This document shows, in pieces, positions 1 to 7,433 of a stretch of DNA of 64,000 nt (the stretch's first letter is position 1; each line of letters opens with the position of its first letter). Below the pieces are notes generated by a model. The model ran no database searches. It was not told the origin of the DNA and saw nothing but the letters and a program-made list of their open reading frames with translations. The translations under genes and the position numbers were made by a program. The stretch is from Labrenzia sp. PHM005 (GTDB taxonomy: Bacteria > Pseudomonadota > Alphaproteobacteria > Rhizobiales > Stappiaceae). Where the stretch lies: assembly GCF_006517275.1 (NCBI RefSeq), contig NZ_CP041191.1, positions 3,715,001-3,779,000 on the forward strand, in the 5' to 3' direction.

Positions 1-691
1 CTTCCACCTCGATATAAAGCGCCAGCAAATCCTTGATCTCATCGCCGAGCAGATTGCCGTTCTTGTCCGCCATCAAAAAGAAGGTTCGGCCGTCAACCGG
101 GCCGGTGGAGACAAACACCGGCGGGATGCCGCCCGTGAGGCAGAGGTCCGCACAGGCTTTATGTGCCAGCCCGCGGCCCGGGCGCATGGCCCCGGCGTAA
201 CACTTGCCGTCACAGATCTCGCCAGAGAGTTTCCAACGGCCGAGCGGAACTGGATCCGATGGTTGAAAGCCCGTAGGTCCGTCTTCCGTGGCTTCGACCT
301 TGCCGACCTGGATCATGGTGAGATCGCCGCGGTTGACCGGCACGCCCCGCAGATTGACGGGTGTTTCCTTGTTGGCCTTTGCTGGCCCAAACACACCGCG
401 TTTGCCCTGGCCCGACAGCATGTAGGTTCGGGCAGGGGTGGTGCCATCAGCTGGTACCCGGAATACCGGATACGGCCGGAGTTCTAGAAGTCCGGCCTGT
501 TCAAACCGGTTGCCCCACTGAAAACCGCCGCTGCCGGGGTCGTTTTGCGTTGAAGACAGTGCCAGGGCCGCCAGGCCCATGCCACCGGCGAAACACACAG
601 CAAATATGCTCAGAAAAACCAGGAGTGGTTTCGGAACCGCATTCAGATAGCCAACATAAAACGGTGCGTCCTTGGTTTGCCGCCAACTCAT
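1..691 (-). CDS. membrane-anchored Cys-rich protein of the Rieske operon (partial)
   Basis: The reading frame enters at ATG 691 and runs off the window start, giving 230 visible residues with the C-terminus missing. GGAGGTG lies 5 nt before the ATG, which overlaps the stop of the upstream gene (ATGA). One membrane segment spans about residues 20-45 (PKPLLVFLSIFAVCFAGG...); the rest looks soluble and is probably periplasmic. A striking block at about residues 155-190 reads GEICDGKCYAGAM, then HKACADLCLTGGIPP. It has four cysteines and a histidine, suggesting metal or cofactor binding or disulfides. I recognise the block as conserved in uncharacterised membrane proteins but cannot name a function. 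As last visible gene of the operon, it could receive electrons from the heme/Rieske membrane protein; that role is inference. Confidence 0.75.
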   Translation of the reverse strand, partial: MSWRQTKDAPFYVGYLNAVPKPLLVFLSIFAVCFAGGMGLAALALSSTQNDPGSGGFQWGNRFEQAGLLELRPYPVFRVPADGTTPARTYMLSGQGKRGVFGPAKANKETPVNLRGVPVNRGDLTMIQVGKVEATEDGPTGFQPSDPVPLGRWKLSGEICDGKCYAGAMRPGRGLAHKACADLCLTGGIPPVFVSTGPVDGRTFFLMADKNGNLLGDEIKDLLALYIEVE

Positions 692-1755
692 GCCGCACCT
701 CCAATTTCCACCGGATCCACATGGGTCCCAGGTGGCAGAGCATTGGGATCGAGCAAGACTGTCGACCCAATCAGTTTCAGCCGGTAGGTCGAGATTTTCT
801 CGGTGAATGGAGCCGGTGCCCGGCCGTCAGCCAGATTGTACTGGTAGCCGTGCCAGGGGCAGGTGATACAGCCCCACAGCACCTTGCCTTCTCCCAAAGG
901 GCCATTCTGATGCGCGCAGGCGTTGGTGATGGCAGAAAGTTTGCCATCGTATTTGAAGATTGCGACACGCTCATCCTCATTCAGTGTTACGACCTTTGCG
1001 CAGTCTTCATCAATGTCGTCCAAGTCGCCGGCGACAACCCAGCCGTTTTCTTGAAGCGAGGCTTTAGCCGTTTCCTCACCGCGTTCGCGCGCAGCTTCCA
1101 TCCGTCCGGTCATAAAATGCAGCCCGCAGACAAGAACAACGCTGGCCGCCACGACACCGGTGAAGATCGGGTCGGCGGGGCCTTGCAATGCTCCAAACGC
1201 TACATGCAGCACGACAAAGGCGTAGGCGGCATAAATCGACATATGTAGCGCCTTCCAGATCGGCGCTCCGAGAAAACTCAGCCAAAAATCGTGACTGGTA
1301 GCCGCCAGAACAAACAGGATTAGAAGAGCCGCGATGCCAAGGCTTTCAAAGGGAAACCCAAGGACTTGGCCGTAACTTGTGTTGGACGACAGCAGGGCTG
1401 CATATTTGTCTGTTGGCGAAAAATTGAAATACCAGCCGAGAACGTAGTTGGCATGGACCGCGGCAATGCCGGCCGTCAAAACGCCGAAGTGGCGGCGGTT
1501 ATAGAGCAAAGGCAAAAAGCGCCGGTCGAGCCGGGCGAGGGGGCCAATACACAAGATGATCGTCAGCATCAGGAAGGCACAGCTGCCAAAGGCCCGCATC
1601 CTGAGAATTGCGCCGTCGATGGGTTTGCTGACATCTTCAAAGGCGGGGGCGACCCGGATGAACACGAAGAGATAGAGCCCAACGGCAATCAACAGAACAG
1701 CGTCGTAAAAAATCTTGTTCCGGTTCCACAAGACCGGCATGTATTGAACGCTCAT
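688..1755 (-). CDS. ferric-reductase-like membrane domain fused to C-terminal Rieske [2Fe-2S] domain
   Basis: 355 aa. Residues about 15-215 hold five to six hydrophobic helices with spaced histidines (H89, H101, H155, H171, H184), typical of the heme-b ferric reductase/MsrQ-like membrane fold. Residues about 235-345 form a Rieske domain with C280-x-H282 and C299-x2-H302 (ACAHQNGPLGEG ... CPWHG). There is no FAD/NAD module as in true ferric reductases, so electrons should enter through the Rieske cluster. The Rieske half follows the last helix and is probably cytoplasmic. ATG 1755 has GGGGAGG 7 nt upstream and overlaps the previous stop; the gene end overlaps the next start. Inferred role: moving electrons from cytoplasmic Rieske partners across the membrane. 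Confidence 0.85.
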   Translation of the reverse strand: MSVQYMPVLWNRNKIFYDAVLLIAVGLYLFVFIRVAPAFEDVSKPIDGAILRMRAFGSCAFLMLTIILCIGPLARLDRRFLPLLYNRRHFGVLTAGIAAVHANYVLGWYFNFSPTDKYAALLSSNTSYGQVLGFPFESLGIAALLILFVLAATSHDFWLSFLGAPIWKALHMSIYAAYAFVVLHVAFGALQGPADPIFTGVVAASVVLVCGLHFMTGRMEAARERGEETAKASLQENGWVVAGDLDDIDEDCAKVVTLNEDERVAIFKYDGKLSAITNACAHQNGPLGEGKVLWGCITCPWHGYQYNLADGRAPAPFTEKISTYRLKLIGSTVLLDPNALPPGTHVDPVEIGGAA

Positions 1756-1925
1756 TGGGAAGCCTCCCCAGAGGTTTCGCCGTTGGATGGTTTTTCGAGA
1801 AGGACGGCTGGCCGGTCCGCAGGCGGGGATTGGCGAAGCGCCAGGATGGTGAAGAAAGCCAGTGGCAGCGCGATGCCAAGCACTGTCCAGATGCGGGCGT
1901 GCGCGGTCCGGTGAGCCCGTTTCAT
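1752..1925 (-). CDS. 57-residue single-span membrane protein
   Basis: A short ORF from ATG 1925 (cat at 1923-1925), with AAGGAGG 7 nt upstream, to a TGA overlapping the next start (ATGA). It begins MKRAHRTAHARIWTVLGIAL, has one hydrophobic helix at about residues 11-28 after a basic N-terminus, and ends in a polar tail. The start also overlaps the stop of the upstream gene by 4 nt, so it is translationally coupled on both sides. Size and position suggest a small accessory subunit of the neighbouring membrane redox complex. No family is recognised, and the role is inferred from context only. Confidence 0.7.
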   Translation of the reverse strand: MKRAHRTAHARIWTVLGIALPLAFFTILALRQSPPADRPAVLLEKPSNGETSGEASQ

Positions 1926-2143
1926 TCTTCAGCCTCCTTTTCCCGTTCCAAATGGAACCAGCGATAGAGTACCAAGGGCCAGATCAGGCAAATGCCGGGG
2001 ATCAGCAATGGCCGGAAAGCGTAAGACTCCTGTGCAGAAGGCTCGACCCGCTCAATTCCGATGACAAGAAAAAGCACTGCAACGGCCCCGCCGGCATAAA
2101 GGTAATAACGGCCGATATCGATCAAAAACTCAGCGGTCTGCAC
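1922..2143 (-). CDS. 73-residue two-span membrane protein
   Basis: GTG start at 2143, preceded by a purine-rich AAGGGGAAGAAGA Shine-Dalgarno tract. Two hydrophobic helices are visible (about residues 10-30, YYLYAGGAVAVLFLVIG, and 44-62, FRPLLIPGICLIWPLVLYRW), followed by a charged tail REKEAEE. It overlaps the next small membrane gene by 4 nt and lies 71 nt after the TPP-enzyme gene. It is probably an integral subunit of the putative redox complex. Family unknown. Confidence 0.75.
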   Translation of the reverse strand: MQTAEFLIDIGRYYLYAGGAVAVLFLVIGIERVEPSAQESYAFRPLLIPGICLIWPLVLYRWFHLEREKEAEE

Positions 2144-2214
2144 TCTTCTTCCCCTTTACCGGTTACGGGAGGCATTCGTAGTTCCGGCCTCAGCCAGATA
2201 GAAATGGCGCTGCG

Positions 2215-4191
2215 TTACACGAGATCCGCATCGGTGATGATTTCCACCAGCGACGGCCCTTCCTGAGCGATGGCTTCAGCAAGGGCGGTGTTCAATTCCG
2301 CAGGATCTGTGACCCTGTGTCCATGCCCGCCGCACAGCCGGGCGAACGCGGCAAACGACGGGTTGGTGAGATTGGTTTCCCAGACCGGCCATTCTCCTGA
2401 CTTTTGCTCCTTGGTGATTTTCCCGAGCTGGCTGTTGTTCAAAAGAATATGCGTGATGTTCATGCTGTATTTGACGGCGGTGGTGAACTCCATTGCATAT
2501 TGGCCAAAGCCGCCGTCGCCAGAGATGGAGATGACCTTGCGGCCCTTGAACTCGTCGAAATCCTGGGTCGCGCACCAGGCGCCCAAAGCGGCCGGCAGGC
2601 TGAAACCGATGGAGCCAAGATATCCAGACATCAGGATCCGCTGGCCACGCGGCTCAAAATAACGTCCGAAAGAATAGGTGTTGTTGCCGACATCGACCGG
2701 AATGATCGCATCTTCCGGGCAAAGTTCGGTGAGCGCTTTAAATACGGCTGCGGAGTGAATACCCCCGCCATGATCTTCTGTCAGGCGCCGGTCTTTTTCT
2801 TCGCGCCAAATCGCCCAGCGTTCTGTGATTTCGCTGATCTGATTGGGGGCATCCGAAGGTTTGTTCACCTTGTCCTGCACGGCATCACAGAAGGTGCCGA
2901 TTTCGCCCCAGACCGGCAAGGTCACCGGATGGAACTTGCCGAGCTGCATACGCTCAAAATCCACCTGGATGATCGGCTTGTAGGGGGCAATGCCGGTGTG
3001 GTTCGCAAAGGAAGACCCAAGCGACACAATTAGATCAGCTTCGTTCATGAACCAGCTGGCAATTGGTGTGCCGGACCGGCCCAGAACACCGCAAGACAAA
3101 GGATGGGTGTCAGGAATGAGCCCCTTGCCTTTGAAGGTGGTAAGGACCGGAGCTCCGAGTTTTTCTGCCAGGGCTATGACTTTATCGCGCACATCCTTGG
3201 CGCCATATCCAAGGACGATCACGGGGCGTTTGGCTCCGTTGATCAGCGTGATGGCGTCAGTTAGGTCGTCATTCGACGGTGTCACCTCAATGCGGCTCAA
3301 CCGGCCTTCGGGTTGTCCTGCATCCTTGGTGCTTGGCAGGGTTTGCACATCGTCGGGAAAAATCAGATTGGCGACGTCCCGATCGACAATTGCGGTTTTT
3401 AAGGCCAGCGACATCAGCTCAGAATGTTTTGAGGAGCTGAGCACGGGCTGGGAGAATTTGGAGACCGCTTCAAACGCGGATTTCAGATCGATGTCTTGAA
3501 AAGCGCCCGGGCCGAACACCTGGGTCTGAACCTGTCCCGTTAATGCCAGAACGGGCGCACGATCGACTTTGGCGTCCCAAAGCCCGGTCAAGAGATTGGT
3601 CGCCCCAGGTCCGGCGATCGTCAGGCAGGCCGCGGGTTTGCCGGTCAATTTGCCGTAGGCGGAGGCGGCAAACGCTGCAGCGCCCTCATGGCGGATGCCG
3701 ATAAACTCGAGAGTGCCCTTGTTGGCCTGCAGACGGATGGCATCGGCGAGGCCGAGATTGGAATGCCCGACCATGCCGAACACCCGTTTGACGCCCCAAT
3801 TGACCATGGTTTCGGCCATCACATCGGTGACTGTGCGCTCATGCTCCGGTTCAGCTTCAAGTCCGACCAGAATGTCCCCATCCTCGATCTTGAGCGGATA
3901 GACTTTCTGGCCACTGTCTTCATGGCCGCCGGGTGGTTTGCCTGTGAGCGGATCAAAATCCCAGCCGTGCCACGGGCAGCGGATCCAGCACTTGCCGTCT
4001 GTTCCTTTTTCGATGGAGCCTTCACCGAGCGGCCCGCGCTGGTGCGGGCAGTGGTTGTCCATTGCCGCCCATTGGCCATCGAAGTGGGACAGGCAAATAG
4101 AGGTTGTTCTGGCTGTGACCGTTTTTACCCGGCCTTCCGGCAGATCATCCACGTGGCCGACTTTGATCCAGTCGAGATTTTGAGCGTCCAT
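2215..4191 (-). CDS. Rieske [2Fe-2S] domain fused to a thiamine-diphosphate (acetolactate-synthase-like) enzyme
   Basis: 658 aa from ATG 4191; GGAGGAATTC just upstream fixes this start over TTG 4212. Residues 1-115 form a Rieske domain (C48-x-H50, C72-x2-H75). Residues about 118-658 form a three-part TPP enzyme: N-terminal PYR domain with catalytic-type Glu169 (RHEG), a central domain, and a C-terminal PP domain with the GDG motif at 558-560 and the downstream NN of the TPP/Mg site. The family includes acetolactate synthase, pyruvate oxidase, oxalyl-CoA and benzoylformate decarboxylases; the substrate cannot be read from sequence. The Rieske fusion suggests that electrons from 2-oxoacid decarboxylation leave through an iron-sulfur cluster. 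It sits 21 nt downstream of the GltB-like/Rieske gene. Confidence 0.88.
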   Translation of the reverse strand: MDAQNLDWIKVGHVDDLPEGRVKTVTARTTSICLSHFDGQWAAMDNHCPHQRGPLGEGSIEKGTDGKCWIRCPWHGWDFDPLTGKPPGGHEDSGQKVYPLKIEDGDILVGLEAEPEHERTVTDVMAETMVNWGVKRVFGMVGHSNLGLADAIRLQANKGTLEFIGIRHEGAAAFAASAYGKLTGKPAACLTIAGPGATNLLTGLWDAKVDRAPVLALTGQVQTQVFGPGAFQDIDLKSAFEAVSKFSQPVLSSSKHSELMSLALKTAIVDRDVANLIFPDDVQTLPSTKDAGQPEGRLSRIEVTPSNDDLTDAITLINGAKRPVIVLGYGAKDVRDKVIALAEKLGAPVLTTFKGKGLIPDTHPLSCGVLGRSGTPIASWFMNEADLIVSLGSSFANHTGIAPYKPIIQVDFERMQLGKFHPVTLPVWGEIGTFCDAVQDKVNKPSDAPNQISEITERWAIWREEKDRRLTEDHGGGIHSAAVFKALTELCPEDAIIPVDVGNNTYSFGRYFEPRGQRILMSGYLGSIGFSLPAALGAWCATQDFDEFKGRKVISISGDGGFGQYAMEFTTAVKYSMNITHILLNNSQLGKITKEQKSGEWPVWETNLTNPSFAAFARLCGGHGHRVTDPAELNTALAEAIAQEGPSLVEIITDADLV

Positions 4192-4212
4192 GAATTCCTC
4201 CATCAGAACCAA

Positions 4213-5832
4213 TCAGCTGGATCGGGCTACACCACCGTACGCGACGCCGGACAGATCTGCCATCTCCCGTTTCCAAGTCGTCAAATCATCCGGATTGAAT
4301 TGATTAAGGTGCGTGTATCCGCAGGCACGTGCCATCACTTGCATCAGTTCAACAGAAGCTTCGAAAAAGTTGGTGAGCTGGCGGGCCGATTTTTCAATGA
4401 CCAGCCGGTTCACCAAATTGGGTTTCTGGGTCGCAATCCCGACCGGACAGTTATTCGTGTGGCAGGCGCGCATCGCGATACAGCCAATCGCCTGCATCGC
4501 CGCATTGGAGACCGCGATTGCATCTGCCCCAAGCGCCATGGCTTTGATAAAATCGGCAGGTTTCCGCAAGCCGCCGGTAATCACCAGCGATACGTCGGCA
4601 CGACCCAGTTTGTCCAGATGGCGCCGGGCTCTCGCCAAAGCTGGAATCGTTGGCACAGAGATGTTGTCGCGAAAGATGATTGGGGCGGCTCCCGTTCCCC
4701 CGCCGCGGCCATCCAGGATGATGTAGTCAACCCCGACCTCCATCGCGGCATCGATATCTTTTTCGATATGCTGGGCCGAGAGTTTGTAGCCAATCGGAAT
4801 GCCGCCGGTTCGGCTACGGACTTCGTCCGCAAATTCTTTCACCTGGGCGCAATTGGTCCAATCAGGAAACCGCGGCGGAGAGATGGCGTCATCGCCTTCG
4901 TTCAGTCCACGGACTTCGGCAATCTTTCCTTTGACCTTAGCACCGGGCAAATGTCCGCCAGTGCCGGTTTTGGCACCTTGTCCGCCTTTGAAATGAAAGG
5001 CTTGTGCCTTGCCAAGTTTATCCCAGCTGAAACCAAACCGGGATGAGGCCAATTCATAGAAATAGCGGGAGTTTGCTTCCTGCTCCTCGGGCAACATGCC
5101 GCCTTCGCCTGAACAAATGCCGGTTCCCGCGAGTTCTGCGCCCCGGGCCAGAGCGATTTTCGCAGGTTCGGAAAGGGCGCCGAAACTCATGTCGGAGACA
5201 AACAGCGGGATCTTCAGATGAAGCGGTTTTTGTGCGTTTGGTCCAATGACAACATCGGTTCCGACCGGATCCTCGTCCAAGAGGGGGAAGCGTTGCAGCT
5301 GTGCGGTCAGGAGTTGAATATCATCCCAATCCGGCAGCTGGACCCGCGGCACACCCATGGCGTCAACCACACCGTGGTGGCCGGTTTTTGAAAGACCATC
5401 CCGCGCGTAGGACTGGATCAGTCCAGTGTAGGGTTCTTCTTCCGTGCCATGGCTGGTGTCTGCATAGAGCCCCAGATATTTGTCGCGCTGAAACGGCTGC
5501 GGATTGTCATTGGCCCAAGCGGCAATTTCGTCGGCATCGACCAAGATCTGATCGCCTTCGACCCAGCTCTTGAATTTCGGCAAGGCCTCGGAATTGTTGT
5601 ATTCAGACACACCGCTGTCGATCCGGTAATCCCAGTAGTGAACCCCGCAGATCAGGTTGTCACCATCTACGTAGCCATCGGACATCAATGCGCCGCGGTG
5701 CAGGCAACGGCCATAAAACACCGACACCTCTTCATCAAACCGGACCACAACGAGATCAACATCTTCGACCAGTGCATATTGCGGATCCCGATCCGGCAAC
5801 GCGCTTAATTTGGCGACAACTTCAGTTCTCAT
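4213..5832 (-). CDS. Rieske domain fused to FMN-binding glutamate-synthase-like domain
   Basis: 539 aa. The N-terminal 100 residues carry a Rieske motif (C43-x-H45, C62-x2-H65). Residues about 170-520 match the FMN/[3Fe-4S] synthase domain of glutamate synthase: SDMSFGALSEPAK, GGQGAKTGTGGHLPG, LDGRGGGTGAAP, and a cysteine cluster CIAMRACHTNNCP (C-x5-C-x4-C) of the 3Fe-4S type. The glutaminase domain of true GltB is missing, so it cannot make glutamate from glutamine by itself. It belongs to the stand-alone GltB2-like family, whose substrates are mostly unknown. SD-like GGGGGATT precedes ATG 5832. It appears to be the first gene of the Rieske operon, 53 nt after the antiporter. Confidence 0.87.
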   Translation of the reverse strand: MRTEVVAKLSALPDRDPQYALVEDVDLVVVRFDEEVSVFYGRCLHRGALMSDGYVDGDNLICGVHYWDYRIDSGVSEYNNSEALPKFKSWVEGDQILVDADEIAAWANDNPQPFQRDKYLGLYADTSHGTEEEPYTGLIQSYARDGLSKTGHHGVVDAMGVPRVQLPDWDDIQLLTAQLQRFPLLDEDPVGTDVVIGPNAQKPLHLKIPLFVSDMSFGALSEPAKIALARGAELAGTGICSGEGGMLPEEQEANSRYFYELASSRFGFSWDKLGKAQAFHFKGGQGAKTGTGGHLPGAKVKGKIAEVRGLNEGDDAISPPRFPDWTNCAQVKEFADEVRSRTGGIPIGYKLSAQHIEKDIDAAMEVGVDYIILDGRGGGTGAAPIIFRDNISVPTIPALARARRHLDKLGRADVSLVITGGLRKPADFIKAMALGADAIAVSNAAMQAIGCIAMRACHTNNCPVGIATQKPNLVNRLVIEKSARQLTNFFEASVELMQVMARACGYTHLNQFNPDDLTTWKREMADLSGVAYGGVARSS

Positions 5833-5885
5833 TGCAATCCCCCAGCTAGTGGCGTGTCCGCCTTGGCGTTAAAGGTTTTGTGCTT

Positions 5886-7133
5886 TCAATCTTCCGTAAT
5901 ATTGGGCCGCATAGGCGGCATGGCAGCCATTTCCGCAGCTCCGTCGTTTCCCGCCATTCGGGCGCCGTATAACTTGGCAAGAGGCACTGCACTGATCCCA
6001 TGCAGAACAGCGCTGATCCAAACAGCGTTGATCGCAAGGTTCAAAAGGGTTTCGCCAATTTCATGATCGATCTGATCGACAATCAGCAGTGCAAACAGGG
6101 CGGTCGCCAATCCGCGCGGACCGAACCAGCCAAAAAACAGCTTTGTTGTCGGCGCGGCATCTGTCCCTAAAAGCGAGAGCCAGACCGCCAGAGGACGGAC
6201 CACAAACAGGCTTGTCAGAATAATCGTGAGGCTGAGGGCATCTAGGTGAGCAACGGCGTTGGGTAACAGGGCCAGGCCGATCAGGAAAAATGCGCCCCAG
6301 CTCAGCATCTGTCCTTCACTTTCGGTGAATTCGTAGATGAACGCACATTGGCCCTTGATGACATTGCCAAAACATAATCCAGCAATGAAGGCCGCGATAA
6401 ACCCGTTGCCATCAATCATTCCGGCCGAGAGATAGGCGCAGCCAGCCATTGCCAGCGCACCAATGCCTTCGATTTCGGCGGTGGTCATTTTTTGTTTTTT
6501 GGCTGCAAGGAACAAAACACCACCGATGCCACCGATAATAGCACCGACCAAGGGGCCGAAAATCAGCTGTTTTGCGCCAAAGAGCACCCAATTGGTGGCA
6601 TCTTGCTGCATCATTTCTGCAGTCAAGCTGGCAAACAGCAGGATGACCGGCAGCGCGAGCCCGTCATTCAGCCCGCTTTCCAGCGTCAGGGCGCGGCGGA
6701 CACGTTCAGGAACAGCTTTGTTTGTTACAACAGCTTGCCCGAGAGCTGCATCGGTTGGCGCAAGCAAAGCTGCGACAAGCGCTGCAACGATCAGCGGATA
6801 TGCCGGCAACAGGAGTGCGGCAAAAGCGGTTCCAATCAAAACCGACAAAGGCAAACCCATGACCAGCATACGAAAAGGCCATTGATGCCGTTCACGCAGG
6901 CTCTTGAGATTGATTTGGGCAGCATCCAGAAACAGAAGAACAATCAGCGCGAGTTCAGCAACGATGTGAAGTAGGTGTTCGGCTTCCGCAACAGGCATTT
7001 GACCTGCTTCCGCCATCAGAAACCCAAATGCTAAAAACAGCATGGGGGCGGTTAGGATTCCGTTCGACAGCTTCTTGGCCAAAAGCGTGTAGGCCATCGT
7101 GAACATTCCCAACATCAACAGCCCGTGTGTCAC
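5886..7133 (-). CDS. cation:proton antiporter (CPA1/NhaP-like)
   Basis: 415 aa, hydrophobic throughout, with about 12 predicted membrane helices. A polar pair in the core (LAPTDAALGQAVV, residues about 126-138) and the glycine-rich WFGPRGLATALFALLI segment near residue 340 are typical of CPA1 sodium/proton exchangers. There is no cytoplasmic TrkA or cyclic-nucleotide domain. The ion is not determinable. It is transcribed toward the Rieske operon with only 53 nt between them and no visible terminator, so cotranscription is possible. A link between ion gradient and redox chemistry is speculative. Confidence 0.85.
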   Translation of the reverse strand: MTHGLLMLGMFTMAYTLLAKKLSNGILTAPMLFLAFGFLMAEAGQMPVAEAEHLLHIVAELALIVLLFLDAAQINLKSLRERHQWPFRMLVMGLPLSVLIGTAFAALLLPAYPLIVAALVAALLAPTDAALGQAVVTNKAVPERVRRALTLESGLNDGLALPVILLFASLTAEMMQQDATNWVLFGAKQLIFGPLVGAIIGGIGGVLFLAAKKQKMTTAEIEGIGALAMAGCAYLSAGMIDGNGFIAAFIAGLCFGNVIKGQCAFIYEFTESEGQMLSWGAFFLIGLALLPNAVAHLDALSLTIILTSLFVVRPLAVWLSLLGTDAAPTTKLFFGWFGPRGLATALFALLIVDQIDHEIGETLLNLAINAVWISAVLHGISAVPLAKLYGARMAGNDGAAEMAAMPPMRPNITED

Positions 7134-7433
7134 GTCAATTCACCTCCCGTCGTCCGAGCCATTATTGGTCCGGTTTTATTCAACGTCTCAAATCATTTCG
7201 GCTTGACTATCCTGTGCGGCTGGTTTGATGGGCCTTCAAAAGGAATTGCTGCAATTTGTGACCCTGAGCACAAAAGCTCCCGGAAACCGGAAGCTTAGCC
7301 GCATGTTGCCAGAATAGTGAGATCACAATCGCTTGATTGGATCTCCATAAGCTCCATAAGCTCCAAAAGCAGCGCGTTTTCACAGACCGGCGTTTGCGTG
7401 CCGGCAAACGACTTTTTCGATTGTTTTGAGAAG
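7134..7433. other. intergenic region, no gene seen
   Basis: 300 nt between two minus-strand genes. No convincing ORF with a ribosome site is visible. It holds a short tandem repeat (CATAAGCTC twice at about 7347-7368) and a 7-bp hairpin CGTTTGC/GCAAACG near 7391-7410. That hairpin is followed by Ts only on the plus strand, where no gene precedes it. It presumably contains the antiporter promoter and the 3' end of the oxidoreductase operon. Confidence 0.5.

Noticed and set aside
361-1248. 295-residue plus-strand ORF
   Set aside because: It is antisense to the Rieske membrane gene and its neighbour, which have clear motifs; a shadow frame in GC-rich DNA.
7347-7368. Tandem CATAAGCTC repeat
   Set aside because: Only two copies of 9 bases; too short to be meaningful.
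7391-7410. Hairpin with T-run as a terminator
   Set aside because: The T-run is on the plus strand but both neighbouring genes are on the minus strand.
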